Assembly (NCBI RefSeq): GCF_902859875.1
Contig: NZ_CADIKF010000054.1
Span: forward strand, 1 to 52,030
Direction of reading: 5' to 3'
Source: Paraburkholderia solisilvae
GTDB lineage: Bacteria > Pseudomonadota > Gammaproteobacteria > Burkholderiales > Burkholderiaceae
Length of the DNA stretch: 52,030 nt
Both the position numbers and the translations under genes were made by a program. The notes beneath the pieces were generated by a model. That model had not been told where the DNA came from, did not search any database, and saw nothing but the letters and a program-made list of their open reading frames with translations. Every line of letters starts with the position of its first letter. Position 1 is the stretch's first letter. Below are positions 1 through 9,133 of this stretch, in pieces.

Positions 1-210
1 TGATGCGCCTCACATTCGTGCCCGTGCTCGCCATACGGCAACGCCCGTTCGTCGTAGGTCCGCGTTATCCACAGTTCCCGTGCGCAAGCCTGTGGACATC
101 CTGCGCAAGACCAGCCCAAGTGCTTGAAGCAATTGATACAAGCAAGCTCCGGTATAGTGCGCAGGAGATCGTCCCTCCCCGAACCCCGGTTTTCTTTCGA
201 CAACGGATTC
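1..210. other. Upstream region with one consensus DnaA box inside an inverted repeat
   Basis: No convincing gene is seen before 211. TTATCCACA at 65-73 matches the DnaA-box consensus, and TCCACAG (68-74) is mirrored by CTGTGGA (90-96) with a 15-base spacer. One box is far too little for an origin. The inverted repeat may be an operator of the regulator that starts at 211, but nothing else supports that. Confidence 0.35.
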
Positions 211-1719
211 ATGAACGCATCGGCAATGGCGCCGGACCCGGGCGCCGCGCTGCGCGTCTTCGACGCGGTCAAGGCGCTCGCCTTTATCGGCGACCTCAGC
301 ATGGGCCAACCCACCGATCATTCGCTGCGCACCGCGTGGCTCGCCGCGCAATGCGCGCGTGCGGCCGGAGCTGACGACGCGACACGTGGCGCGGCGATCG
401 AGGCATCGCTGCTGCGCTGGTCCGGCTGTACCGCGAATGCGTCAGGTTTTGCCGACGTGCTCGGCGACGATGTCGGCGGTCGCGAAGCGATGCTCGCGCA
501 GCGGCCCGACTGGGCGCAACCGCTTGCCGCGCAGGGCGGCGTGAGCGCCGCGTTGACGCCGCTTGCGCAGATTCACTGCGAAGTGTCCGGTGAAGTCGCG
601 CGGATGCTCGGCCTCGCGCACGATACGCAAGCGACCTTGCGGCACATCTTCGAAGCGTGGGATGGCGGCGGCATGCCCGACCAGCTCGCGGGCGACGCGG
701 TGCCGCTCGCGGTGTATTGGGTCGCGCTGGCCGGCGACCTCGAAATCTTCGCGCGCGTCTATGGTGTCGACGACGCGCTGCAGTTGATCGCGCAGCGCGC
801 GAATGCACGCTACCCGGCGGCGCTCGCCGCGCTCGCCGATGCGCACGGACGCCAATGGCTCGCCGAACTCGACGCGCTCGAACCCGCGCAATTCGACGAT
901 GCGCTGCTGACGCCGCGGATGTCCGAGACGACGTCGCCCGAACTGATCGCCGACGTAATCGACCTGAAGCTGCCGTGGATGACCGGCTACTCGCGCGCGG
1001 TCGCCGCGACCGCCGCGCAATGCTGCGCGCAGCTGATCGCGGATCCGCTTGCGCAGCAGCGCGTGTATCGCGCGGGTCTGCTGCACGGCATCGGCCGCGC
1101 GGCGGTGCCGAACGTGCTGTGGAATACGCCGGGCCGGCTGCCGGCGTCCGCGTGGGAGCGCGTGCGCCTCGTGCCGTACTGGACCGCGCGTGCCGGCCGG
1201 CAGACCGGCGCGCTCGCCGATGCGGCGGCGCTCGCGTCGTACGCGTATGAGCGCGGCGATGGCTCGGGCTACTTTCGCGGCGTCGCGCTCGATGCGCTGT
1301 CGCTGGAGGCGCGTGTGCTGGCGGCGTCGGTTGCATGGGGCGCGCTGCGTGCGGCGCGGCCGTGGCGTGCGGCGCTGGGTGTCGAACCGGCCGCGCAGAC
1401 GATGCGCGACGAAGCGGCGCTTGGGCGGTTCGATGTGCAGGTGGTCGACGCGCTGCTCGCATGCGTGCGCGAGCCGGGCGCGGCGCCGCGCGTGTCGAAC
1501 GTTGCGCCGCGCCGCCAGCCGTCCGGCGTGCGCCTGTCCGCGCGCGAAACCGATGTGCTGCGTTCGATCAGCCGCGGCGCCAGCAACAAGGAAGTCGCAC
1601 GCGAATTGACATTGAGTCCGAGCACGGTGCGCACGCATGTCGAAAGCGTGTTTCGCAAGCTCGAGTGTTCGACACGGGCGGCTGCGACGTTGAAGGCGTC
1701 CGCGCTTGGATTGCTGTAG
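211..1719 (+). CDS. HD-GYP-like domain protein with C-terminal LuxR DNA-binding domain
   Basis: This is a predicted cytoplasmic transcriptional regulator of 502 residues. The C-terminal 60 residues (about 441-502) form a LuxR/NarL helix-turn-helix that begins LSARETDVL and contains the recognition-helix pattern SNKEVARELTLSPSTVRTHV. Upstream are remnants of HD-GYP phosphohydrolase sequence: LHGIG near 291-295 followed by a PGRLPASAWERVR-like stretch, and DGSGYFRG near 350. In active HD-GYP proteins the first motif is HDIG; here Asp is replaced by Gly, so metal-dependent cyclic-di-GMP hydrolysis is doubtful and the domain may only bind a ligand. The ATG at 211 is preferred over an in-frame ATG at 124 because homology-like sequence begins only after it. 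The gene converges on the tetR-type gene at 1773. Target genes are unknown. Confidence 0.75.
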   Translation: MNASAMAPDPGAALRVFDAVKALAFIGDLSMGQPTDHSLRTAWLAAQCARAAGADDATRGAAIEASLLRWSGCTANASGFADVLGDDVGGREAMLAQRPDWAQPLAAQGGVSAALTPLAQIHCEVSGEVARMLGLAHDTQATLRHIFEAWDGGGMPDQLAGDAVPLAVYWVALAGDLEIFARVYGVDDALQLIAQRANARYPAALAALADAHGRQWLAELDALEPAQFDDALLTPRMSETTSPELIADVIDLKLPWMTGYSRAVAATAAQCCAQLIADPLAQQRVYRAGLLHGIGRAAVPNVLWNTPGRLPASAWERVRLVPYWTARAGRQTGALADAAALASYAYERGDGSGYFRGVALDALSLEARVLAASVAWGALRAARPWRAALGVEPAAQTMRDEAALGRFDVQVVDALLACVREPGAAPRVSNVAPRRQPSGVRLSARETDVLRSISRGASNKEVARELTLSPSTVRTHVESVFRKLECSTRAAATLKASALGLL

Positions 1720-1772
1720 ACGAAGGGAAGCGGGCAGGGAGAGATACACGAAGTGCGGTGCGCGAGCCGCGA

Positions 1773-2387
1773 TCAGCGATGGGCGTCCTGCTTGTCACCG
1801 CGCGGCTGCGCCGCGATCGTATCGATCGACTGCCGCACCGCGTGCAGGATTTCATCGGCCAGTTCCGGCTGCGCTTTCATCACCGCACGCGATGCCGAAA
1901 TCGCGCCGATCAGTGCGACCGCCATCGTCAATGCACGCTCGCGCCGCTGCGTCTCGGGCACGTGCGCATCGAGCTTCGACGCGAACACGGAGGTCATCTG
2001 CTCGAGCCCGAGCGCAAACCGCTCGCCGACCGACGCATCCTGCCGTCCGATCTCGCTGACCGATGCCGCCATCGCGCAGCCCTCCGCAATGTCGTTGCGC
2101 CTTTCCTCGGACAGATAGCCGTCGAGCACCTCGCCGAGCTCCGGCATGCGTCCGTCGCGCGGCGTGATGAGACGCCTGTGCCCGCGCTCGAGACCGAAGG
2201 CGAGCGCCTCGGCGGCGAGCGCTTCCTTCGACGGGAAGTGCGCGTACAGCGCGCCGTGCGTGAGGCCCGCCGCCTTGCCGATCTCGGCGACGCCGACGCC
2301 GTCGATGCCGCGCTCACGCATCAGCCGCGCGGCTGTCTCGATAAGCTTTGCGCGGTTTTGCGCCGCCTGCTCCTTGCTGACTTTCAT
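1773..2387 (-). CDS. TetR/AcrR family transcriptional repressor
   Basis: The 204-residue protein has a typical TetR N-terminal helix-turn-helix (about residues 10-57), including GVGVAEIGKAAGLTHGALYAHFPSKEALA. The rest is an all-helical ligand-binding and dimerisation domain with no obvious ligand signature. A GGGAG ribosome site lies upstream of the ATG at 2387. A 24-bp near-perfect inverted repeat 64 bp upstream is a likely autoregulatory operator. The nearest divergent gene is the short-chain dehydrogenase at 3110, which is the most plausible regulated partner, as TetR-SDR pairs are common; the 722-bp gap makes this less certain. The inducer is unknown. Confidence 0.85.
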   Translation of the reverse strand: MKVSKEQAAQNRAKLIETAARLMRERGIDGVGVAEIGKAAGLTHGALYAHFPSKEALAAEALAFGLERGHRRLITPRDGRMPELGEVLDGYLSEERRNDIAEGCAMAASVSEIGRQDASVGERFALGLEQMTSVFASKLDAHVPETQRRERALTMAVALIGAISASRAVMKAQPELADEILHAVRQSIDTIAAQPRGDKQDAHR

Positions 2388-2450
2388 GACTGACTCCCAG
2401 CCTGCTGCGATCGAACGGCCTCGACCATCGGTTGCGGTCGCTATGCCTAG

Positions 2451-2474
2451 TTATGATTGCATGTGCAATTATAA
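2451..2474. promoter_or_regulatory. Near-perfect inverted repeat, likely TetR operator
   Basis: TTATGATTGCA (2451-2461) and TGCAATTATAA (2464-2474) are reverse complements with one mismatch, separated by TG. The length and symmetry suit a TetR dimer, and the site lies 64 bp upstream of the repressor start at 2387. On the minus strand TTGCAC and CATAGC, 17 bp apart, could be the -35 and -10 of that gene, placing the repeat over its promoter. Binding is inferred. Confidence 0.65.
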
Positions 2475-3109
2475 TCCCTGACGGGGTGAAGATCTCGTCC
2501 GCAAATCTCAAAAATACTTTTGTACGGTGGCTTCGGCTCGGTCGGACCCATCCCGACGCGACTCGCTAGCGCCGCCCGGCGATGGCGGATTCGAGCGGGC
2601 GGGCATCGGGCGCAAACCGGAGCGGCGCGTGGGCGCCGCGTTTTGATGAGACGGTTGCATTTGCCCGTCAATGTACTGTCGATTGCGTGGTCCGCGACGC
2701 CGCCGATGACGCGCACGTATAGCGCGGCGAAGGGTTGGCGGTTCGCGATGGGTTTGGGCCTTATCGCGCCCGGTTGGCGGCGCCGCGGTGGCCTCGCGGC
2801 CACAGCCGACAGATCTTGGCTCCCAGCCGCGGTCGCCCGTCACCGCAAGCCACCGCGCCGGCACCGCCATCCAGCCACAGCCACAGCCACCCCAGCGCCA
2901 CCCCAGCCGTTTGCCACCGACCCGCCGACCTTCGATCCGCCTGGCCCACCTTGCCCCCATTAGCCGACTTTTCAGAACACAGTTTTCGGTTTTCCCCCTT
3001 TGATCTCATTCATTGCGATCGATATCATTACGTCAATGATTGCGAAAGCAATGAATAAGCGCCCGGCCAGCCGGCCCAGCGCAAACCACAGTTTCAAAGG
3101 AGAAACATC
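2475..3109. other. Long non-coding gap with palindromic cluster before the SDR gene
   Basis: No believable gene is present: open frames on both strands between 2508 and 2963 are of arginine- and proline-rich shadow type. A CCACAG/CCACCC low-complexity run lies near 2870-2910. From 3008 to 3058 there is an AT-richer cluster of symmetric elements: ATCATT (3024-3029) with AATGAT (3035-3040), ATTGC (3039-3043) with GCAAT (3048-3052), and TCATTCATTGC (3008-3018) against GCAATGAATAA (3048-3058). This probably contains the promoter and operator of the dehydrogenase at 3110. Confidence 0.5.
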
Positions 3110-3889
3110 ATGCGTTTCCAGAACAAGACGGCGCTCGTGACGGGCGGCAACAGCGGTATCGGTTTCGCGACTGCGAAAATGCTGATCGAACAGGGCGCGC
3201 GCGTCGCGATCACCGGCCGCGATCCGAAGAAGCTCGACCATGCGCTGACGGCGCTCGGCCCGAATGCGATCGGTATCGAAGCGGACCTGAACGACGCCAA
3301 CGCGCTCGAGCGTGTCGCTCAAAAGGTGACAACCGAATTCGGTTCGCTCGATATCGTGTTTGCGAACGCGGGCATCAGCGGCCCCACGCCGCTCGGCAGC
3401 ACGACCGCAGCCGCGTTCGAGGCGATCACGCGCACCAATCTGACGGCCGTGTTTCTGACCGTGCAGGCCGCGCTGCCGCTGATGCGCGAAGGCGGCGCGA
3501 TCGTGCTGAACGGCTCGGTGATGCGCGGCGAAGGCTTCGCCGGCTCGGCGGCCTACTCGGCGTCGAAGGCGGGCGTGACGGGGATGGCGAAGGTGTTCGC
3601 GTCCGAACTCGCGCCACGCGGCATTCGCGTGAACACGGTGATTCCGGGCGCGACACGCACACCGATCTGGACGCGCGGCGCGCGTGAGGGCCAGACGCTC
3701 GACGACACCGAAAGCGCGTTCGGTCCGCGTATTCCGCTCGGGCGCCTCGCGAACCCGGAGGAGACCGCGCGCGCGGTGCTGTACCTCGCGTCCGACGACT
3801 CGGTGGGGGTCACGGCGGCGGAAATCGTCGTCGATGGCGGGCTGACGGGGGCGCCGTCCGGTGCGCCGATCTTCCGGGCGCCGCACTGA
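3110..3889 (+). CDS. Short-chain dehydrogenase/reductase (SDR) family oxidoreductase
   Basis: This 259-residue classical SDR is a cytoplasmic NAD(P)-dependent oxidoreductase. The nucleotide-binding motif TGGNSGIG is at residues 11-18, the NAG structural motif at 86-88, and the catalytic set Ser136, Tyr149 and Lys153 (YSASK) is intact. The C-terminal half has the usual IRVNTVIPGATRTP substrate-loop start and ends in the DGG region. GRD after the second beta strand suggests possible NADPH preference, which is only a rule of thumb. AGGAG precedes the ATG with good spacing. The substrate cannot be told from sequence. Control by the TetR protein at 1773 is plausible from context. Confidence 0.85.
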   Translation: MRFQNKTALVTGGNSGIGFATAKMLIEQGARVAITGRDPKKLDHALTALGPNAIGIEADLNDANALERVAQKVTTEFGSLDIVFANAGISGPTPLGSTTAAAFEAITRTNLTAVFLTVQAALPLMREGGAIVLNGSVMRGEGFAGSAAYSASKAGVTGMAKVFASELAPRGIRVNTVIPGATRTPIWTRGAREGQTLDDTESAFGPRIPLGRLANPEETARAVLYLASDDSVGVTAAEIVVDGGLTGAPSGAPIFRAPH

Positions 3890-3962
3890 CCAGCGTGCGG
3901 TAGCGCAGGGAAAACGACAAACGCGCGTGCCGTTGCGGCGCGGCACGCGCGCGTAAATGTGT

Positions 3963-4679
3963 CTACGCTAGCCCGACACACACCGCGGCGACCATCGACC
4001 CCAGCACCAGCACCGCGCCAACCGTGCGCTTCGTATTCAACTGCGTCCATAGCAATACGCCGGTCAGCGACAGCAAAATGATGCTGCCGGCCAGCGTATC
4101 GATCAACAGCACCCAGCCGACGCTGAGCCCCACGCCCTTGTGCAGATTGGTGAGCGTAGCGAGGAACGTGTTGCCGGTGCGCTTGACCGTCACATAGCCG
4201 CTGCCGACCCAGTAATCGGCGGAGGTCATCTGCTGCGGCGACGCGAACGTCAGCTGCCAGTGCTCGGGCTGGATCGCGCTGCGATCGCCCCATGCAACCG
4301 GATGCGCGGGTTCCTTCTGTGCACGCCCCGGCTTGCCGGTCAGCTTCAATTCGTCTTTGAGCCAGGCCGCGAGTTCGCGCGGCGACTGCGGCGCCGGCTG
4401 CGGCAGCGGCACTTGCAGTTCGGTTACCTGCGGCACGCCGGTCGACACGCGCAACGGCCCCGCACGATGATTCAGGAAGAAGCCGGTGGTGCCGAACAGC
4501 AGCCCGAGCGCGGCGCCCCACAGGCCGATCCAGCCGTGAATCTTGCGCAGCCAGCGGATGAATGCGATCCGGCGCGGGCGCGTTTGCGGCGGGTAAGCGC
4601 CAACATCGGCTGCCCCGGCAGGTGGCGCGAGCGGCGAAAAATCGGTGGCGCCCGATGCGAGCGTGTCAGTGGTGTTCAA
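3963..4679 (-). CDS. PepSY-associated transmembrane helix protein
   Basis: The protein (238 residues from the preferred start) has a transmembrane segment after RKIHGWIGLWGAALGLLFG, an extracytoplasmic PepSY-like middle, a second conserved region TLTNLHKGVGLSVGWVLLIDTLAGSIILLSLTG with another membrane segment, and a final hydrophobic C-terminus. The paired histidines in KIHGWIGL and NLHKGVG are the family hallmark, seen in proteins linked to iron-siderophore reduction and periplasmic electron transfer; a haem role is inferred. The only ATG gives a start at 4868 with a poorly conserved Arg/Cys-rich extension. A TTG at 4679 is preceded by GCGGAG at good spacing and gives an MNTTDTLAS start, so I prefer it. 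Confidence 0.75.
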   Translation of the reverse strand: MNTTDTLASGATDFSPLAPPAGAADVGAYPPQTRPRRIAFIRWLRKIHGWIGLWGAALGLLFGTTGFFLNHRAGPLRVSTGVPQVTELQVPLPQPAPQSPRELAAWLKDELKLTGKPGRAQKEPAHPVAWGDRSAIQPEHWQLTFASPQQMTSADYWVGSGYVTVKRTGNTFLATLTNLHKGVGLSVGWVLLIDTLAGSIILLSLTGVLLWTQLNTKRTVGAVLVLGSMVAAVCVGLA

Positions 4680-5152
4680 GATGGCTCCGCGAATTGAAAC
4701 CGCAGGTTGATTTGCCGGCGCGCCGCGGCACGACGCGGCTGCTCCGGTGTGCCGGTCATAAGCGGACACAAGCGGGCACAACCGGACACCGACGGTGCAC
4801 GCGCGCACGCACGCATTGCATGGGACTACGTGGAACAGGGACGCCGACGCGGCGGCACGGCGCCGCACACCTCGCAGGTGCGCCGTGATCGGCGGGCGTT
4901 CGGGCTGGCTAGCCGTCGTTGACGAAAGCGGCCGCTAACTGCTGACAGTGCAAGCGGGCCGCGCACGACGGAGTGGCTGGCGTTCAGACAAGAGCCGCTA
5001 TCATTTCACGCCGTTGAGCATGCCGCAACGCTTGCAAGCACGACGAAGCATGCCGCAAATCTTTCGAAGGGTTACGGCAACCGCGCGCAGCGCTCGCATG
5101 CCGCGGCCTGCGCACCGAAGACGCCGACTGCGGCGATGCGCGCAAACGACAT
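4680..5152. other. Gap of about 470 bp with no recognised feature
   Basis: This stretch lies between the start of the leftward PepSY gene and the stop of leftward galM. It presumably contains the PepSY promoter. I see no convincing gene, terminator or repeat. The 4680-4868 part is open in the PepSY frame but lacks conserved-looking sequence. Confidence 0.4.
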
Positions 5153-6244
5153 CTATCGGATACCCAACCGATAAACGGTCGTATGCCGATACCGCTCGCC
5201 CGGTCGCAGCACGGTTTGCGCGGCGCTGTCCGCCATATTGATCTGGTTCGGATAGCCGCCGGTTTCGAGGCACAGCGCCGCATGCTTGCGCAGGCGCTCG
5301 CCGCCGCGCCCGGCCACGCCTTCCAGATAGTTGCCCGTGTAGAACTGCAAGCCGTGCGCGTCGGTTTCGACGGTCAGCTCGCGGCCGCTGCCCGGGTCGT
5401 ACAGCACCGCCACCCGGCGTACCGCGCCGGACGCGCCCGCCGCGTCGCGCAGCAGATAGCAATGGTCGAAGCCCTTCGCGCGCGCGAGCTGCGCATGCGG
5501 CCAGTCGAGGCGCGCACCGATCGGCGCGCTCGAGCGGAAGTCGAACGCATTGCCGGCGACGCTCGCGCGCGCAAGCGGAATCAGCGTGTCGTCGACTTCC
5601 CAGAATTCGTCCGCGTCGATTTCGATCATATGACCGCGGATGTCCGCCGGGCCGCCTGACAGATTGAAGTACGCGTGATGGGTCAGGTTGACCGGCGTCG
5701 GCGCATCGGTCACCGCGTCGTAGTCGATCGTCAGCGCGCCGTGGTCGTCGAGCGCGTAGCGTACGGTTGTTTCGAGCGCGCCCGGAAAACCCGCATCGCC
5801 TTCCGGCGATTCGTGCGAGAAAACCAGCGTGCCGTCGACTTCACGCGCGTCCCACAGCGCGCGATGAAAGCCGCTCGCGCCGCCGTGCAGCAGGTTGTCG
5901 CCTTCGTTGCGGTCGAGCTGATACGTAAGCCCGTCGAGCGTGAAGCGCGCCTGCGCAATGCGGTTCGCCCAGCGGCCGATCGTGCCGCCAAAATACGACG
6001 CGCTCGCGAGATATTCGGCCGGCGTATCGTGCCCGAGCACGATATCGGCGATGCGTCCGGCGCGGTCGGCCGCATGCCACGACACGAGCGTCGCGCCGAG
6101 ATCGCTGATCACCACCCGCATGCCGTGCGCGTTGCGCAGCGTGAAGAGACGGACCGCATCACCGCCGGGCAGCGTGCCCCAGCGTTCGACGGTGATATGG
6201 GCGGGAAGGGCGCGATCGGTATGGCGCGAGTCTACGGAAGTCAT
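5153..6244 (-). CDS. galM: Aldose 1-epimerase (mutarotase)
   Basis: Galactose mutarotase family enzyme of 363 residues, which interconverts alpha and beta anomers of aldoses in the cytoplasm. Conserved pieces are visible in order: GTIGRWANRI, LHGG, the catalytic-histidine region VNLTHHAYFNL, and the catalytic-glutamate region LCLETGGYPNQIN near the C-terminus. Length matches the family. The gene starts 23 bp after xylR and runs in the same direction, so it probably forms an operon with it. Together with xylA downstream of the divergent promoter this suggests a role in supplying the alpha anomer of D-xylose to xylose isomerase. No strong ribosome site precedes the ATG, so coupling to xylR translation is possible. 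Confidence 0.9.
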   Translation of the reverse strand: MTSVDSRHTDRALPAHITVERWGTLPGGDAVRLFTLRNAHGMRVVISDLGATLVSWHAADRAGRIADIVLGHDTPAEYLASASYFGGTIGRWANRIAQARFTLDGLTYQLDRNEGDNLLHGGASGFHRALWDAREVDGTLVFSHESPEGDAGFPGALETTVRYALDDHGALTIDYDAVTDAPTPVNLTHHAYFNLSGGPADIRGHMIEIDADEFWEVDDTLIPLARASVAGNAFDFRSSAPIGARLDWPHAQLARAKGFDHCYLLRDAAGASGAVRRVAVLYDPGSGRELTVETDAHGLQFYTGNYLEGVAGRGGERLRKHAALCLETGGYPNQINMADSAAQTVLRPGERYRHTTVYRLGIR

Positions 6245-6267
6245 GAATAAAAATGTGCGTCGGGGAA

Positions 6268-7476
6268 TCAGCCGGGTTGCGATGTCTGCGTGCCTTGCAG
6301 ACGCTCATGGTATTCGCGCGGGGTACAACCGAGTTCGCGGCGAAACACCGCGTACATGTATTGCAACGACGTGAAGCCGCAGCGTATGGCGACTTCCGTG
6401 CTCGAGAGATCCGGTTGCGCGAGCAACTGTTTCGCGACCTCGAGCTTATGTTTCAGGATCTCCTGATGCACGGTGCAGCCGAGCTCACGCCGGAAATGCT
6501 CTTCGAGCGACGAGCGCGACACGCCGACATAGTCGGCGACCTGTTCGGTCTTGATGCCCTGGCAGCCGTACTGCCGGATGTAATGGCGCGCGCGCATCAC
6601 ATACGGGCTCGACACCGGTTGATGCCGCGTCGATTCGAGCACGTTGATGCCGACCGGCGGCACCAGAATGCGCCGTCCCGCGAAGCGCGCGCCGCCCAGC
6701 ATCTGATGCAACAGGTGCGCGGCGGTGCGGCCCATTTCCTCGGTGCCTTGAATGACCGAAGACAGTGGAATGCGCGTGAGCGAACGCGTGAGCGGATCGT
6801 TGTCGATGCCGATAATCGCGACTTCCTCCGGCACCGCGATGCCGGAGATCAGGCACATCTGCAATAGCTGACGCGCGCGCGCATCGGTGACGGCGATTAC
6901 GCCGACCGGCTTCGGCAGGCTTTGCAGCCACGCGGTCAGTTGCTCGCTCGCCTGGTTCCACACGGGCGCGCTGGTCGGCAAGCCGCGATGCACGTCGCCG
7001 GTGAGGCCGTCGGCCGCGAGCAGCGCGTTGAATGCGAGTTCGCGTTCCTGCGCCCAGCGGTTGGTCGGCGATTCGGGCAGGCTGTAGAGCGCAAAGCGCT
7101 GCAGCCCCGCGCCGATCAGATGCGTGTACGCGAGCGTGACCAGCTTGCGGTTGTCGGTGGCGATATACGGCAGATTGTCCGGATACTGGGACGCGTCTTC
7201 GTACGACGAACCGACCGCGACGACCGGCAGCGGACAGTCGGCGAGCGCATCGCGCACGGCCGGGTCGTCGAAGTCCGCGATGATGCCGTCGCCCTCGAAG
7301 TGTTCGATGCCGTTGAGACGCGCGCGGAAGTCCTCTTCGAGGAAGAGGTCCCATGCGACGCGCGTCGACAGCAGGTATTTGCCGATGCCGGTGATGATCT
7401 CGCGGTCGTAGACCTTGTTCGCGTTGAAGAGCAACGCGATACGGTGCGTGCGTTGAGCGGATTGCTGGCGTGTCAT
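6268..7476 (-). CDS. xylR: XylR, AraC-family regulator of xylose catabolism
   Basis: This 402-residue regulator has a LacI-type periplasmic-binding-protein-like sensor (about residues 10-280) fused to a C-terminal AraC helix-turn-helix pair (about 290-395), the architecture of E. coli XylR (392 residues). The sensor starts IALLFNANKVYDREIITGIGKYL. The DNA-binding region includes VADYVGVSRSSLEEHFRRELG and a second helix set ending in the AraC signature FRRELGCTPREYHERL. It is divergently transcribed from xylA across a 331-bp control region and probably activates xylA and xylFGH when D-xylose is bound. galM follows 23 bp downstream in the same direction. Confidence 0.92.
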   Translation of the reverse strand: MTRQQSAQRTHRIALLFNANKVYDREIITGIGKYLLSTRVAWDLFLEEDFRARLNGIEHFEGDGIIADFDDPAVRDALADCPLPVVAVGSSYEDASQYPDNLPYIATDNRKLVTLAYTHLIGAGLQRFALYSLPESPTNRWAQERELAFNALLAADGLTGDVHRGLPTSAPVWNQASEQLTAWLQSLPKPVGVIAVTDARARQLLQMCLISGIAVPEEVAIIGIDNDPLTRSLTRIPLSSVIQGTEEMGRTAAHLLHQMLGGARFAGRRILVPPVGINVLESTRHQPVSSPYVMRARHYIRQYGCQGIKTEQVADYVGVSRSSLEEHFRRELGCTVHQEILKHKLEVAKQLLAQPDLSSTEVAIRCGFTSLQYMYAVFRRELGCTPREYHERLQGTQTSQPG

Positions 7477-7807
7477 CGCGTAGTCAAGGGCGCGCGGCGG
7501 CAGCGATGCGGCGGCGCCGGCGTGTTCGGGGTTGATCCACGGGTTGATCCATATACGGCGAAACCCTTAAGGGCAAACACGGTTTCGCCCGGTATCGATC
7601 AGCCTGCCTATTCTAGGCGGTGCGAGCCTCGCGCCGCCACACGATTTTATCGGGCGGCGAGAATCGCTAACCGCACTGGCGGATTTCGCAATTGCCGGTA
7701 TGAACCGCAAGCTGGCAGCATGGCATCACTCAAGCAAACGTGCTGCGCCTGTCACGCGCTTTCATGCTGTGCGACGCATCGTCACGACATCAATCAAGGA
7801 GACGCGC
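7477..7807. promoter_or_regulatory. Divergent xylR/xylA control region
   Basis: Visible elements include GGCGAAACC (7557-7565) and GGTTTCGCC (7581-7589), an inverted repeat flanking the perfect palindrome CCCTTAAGGG (7564-7573). Nearer xylA, ATTTCGCAATTGCC at 7683-7696 is repeated exactly at 9225-9238, upstream of xylF. A shared motif before both xylose transcripts is a strong candidate for the XylR binding site; AATT is also prominent in the E. coli XylR site as I recall it. AAGGAG lies just upstream of the xylA ATG. Confidence 0.65.
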
Positions 7808-9133
7808 ATGTCCTACTTCGAACATCTGCCCGCTGTGCGCTATGAGGGCCCGCAGTCGAGCAATGCTTTCGCGTACCGCTATTACGATCGCGACAAGCTC
7901 GTGCTCGGCAAGCGAATGGAAGACCATCTGCGCGTGGCCGTCTGTTACTGGCATACATTCGGCTGGGCCGGCACCGACATGTTCGGACCGGGCACCTTCG
8001 AGCGCCCGTGGCATGGCGCTGGCGAGCCGCTCGAGCGCGCGCACCTGAAGGCCGATTCCGCATTCGAACTGTTCTCGAAGCTCGGCGTGCCGTTCTATAC
8101 GTTTCACGATGCCGACGTCGCCCCTGAAGGCGACAGCATCAAGCAGTACGTGAACAACTTCAAGTCGATCACCGACTATCTCGCGCGCAAACAGGAAGAG
8201 AGCGGCGTGAAGCTGCTGTGGGGCACCGCGAACCTGTTCTCGCATCCGCGCTATGCGGCCGGCGCCGCGACCAATCCGAACCCGGACGTGTTCGCATTTG
8301 CGGCCACCCAGGTGTTCGAAGCGCTCGAAGCGACGCAGCGCCTCGGCGGTGCGAACTACGTGCTGTGGGGCGGCCGCGAAGGCTACGAGACGCTGCTGAA
8401 CACCGATCTGAAGCGCGAGCGCGAACAGCTCGGCCGCTTTATGAGCATGGTGGTCGAGCACAAGCACAAGAAGGGCTTCAAGGGCATGCTGCTGATCGAA
8501 CCGAAGCCGCAGGAGCCGACCAAGCACCAGTACGACTACGACGTCGCGACCGTGCACGGCTTTCTCACGCAGTTCGGCCTGCAGGATGAAATTCGCGTGA
8601 ATATCGAAGCGAATCATGCGACGCTCGCCGGCCACTCGTTCCATCACGAGATTGCGAATGCGTTCGCGCTCGGCGTGTTCGGCAGCATCGACGCGAACCG
8701 CGGCGATCCGCAGAACGGCTGGGATACCGACCAGTTCCCGAACAGCGTCGAAGAGCTCACGCTCGCGTTCTATGAAATTCTGCGTAACGGCGGCTTTACG
8801 TCCGGCGGCATGAACTTCGATGCGAAAGTGCGCCGCCAGAGCGTCGATCCGGACGATCTGTTCCACGGCCATATCGGTGCAATCGATGCGCTCGCCATCG
8901 CGCTCGAACGCGCGGCGCGTCTGATCGAAAACGACCAGCTCGCCGCGTTCAAGGAAAAGCGCTACGCGGGATGGGACGGCGAGCTCGGTCGCAAGATTCT
9001 CGCGGGCGGCTATACGCTCGAAGCGCTCGCGAACGATGCGATCGCGCGCGGCATTGCGCCCAGGCATCTGAGCGGCCGCCAGGAGCACCTCGAAAACGTG
9101 GTGACCCAGGCGCTTTACGGTACGGGCAAATAA
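7808..9133 (+). CDS. xylA: D-xylose isomerase
   Basis: Xylose isomerase of 441 residues, converting D-xylose to D-xylulose in the cytoplasm with two divalent metals. Signature segments are present in order: FHDADVAPEG (catalytic His), NYVLWGGREGYETLLNTD, LLIEPKPQEPTKHQYDYD (metal ligand Glu), NIEANHATLAGHSFHHE (metal ligands), and GSIDANRGDPQNGWDTDQFP (metal ligand Asp residues). Length equals that of the E. coli-type class II enzyme. The ATG at 7808 follows AAGGAG at proper spacing; an upstream in-frame ATG at 7700 gives an unrelated extension. No xylulokinase gene (xylB) is seen in the window, so it must lie elsewhere. Confidence 0.97.
   Translation: MSYFEHLPAVRYEGPQSSNAFAYRYYDRDKLVLGKRMEDHLRVAVCYWHTFGWAGTDMFGPGTFERPWHGAGEPLERAHLKADSAFELFSKLGVPFYTFHDADVAPEGDSIKQYVNNFKSITDYLARKQEESGVKLLWGTANLFSHPRYAAGAATNPNPDVFAFAATQVFEALEATQRLGGANYVLWGGREGYETLLNTDLKREREQLGRFMSMVVEHKHKKGFKGMLLIEPKPQEPTKHQYDYDVATVHGFLTQFGLQDEIRVNIEANHATLAGHSFHHEIANAFALGVFGSIDANRGDPQNGWDTDQFPNSVEELTLAFYEILRNGGFTSGGMNFDAKVRRQSVDPDDLFHGHIGAIDALAIALERAARLIENDQLAAFKEKRYAGWDGELGRKILAGGYTLEALANDAIARGIAPRHLSGRQEHLENVVTQALYGTGK

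Noticed and set aside
1..210. Origin of replication suggested by a consensus DnaA box
   Set aside because: One perfect box and one poor relative, no AT-rich unwinding region and no dnaA or parAB nearby.
2520..2963. Open frames on both strands in the TetR-SDR gap
   Set aside because: Low-complexity Arg/Pro-rich translations, no ribosome site worth noting, no motif.
3963..4868. Start of the PepSY protein at the ATG at 4868
   Set aside because: The extra N-terminus is Cys/Arg-rich and unlike the family; a TTG with a good ribosome site at 4679 gives a natural start.
7700..7807. Upstream ATG start for xylose isomerase at 7700
   Set aside because: The ATG at 7808 has AAGGAG and gives the canonical N-terminus; the earlier frame overlaps the likely promoter.
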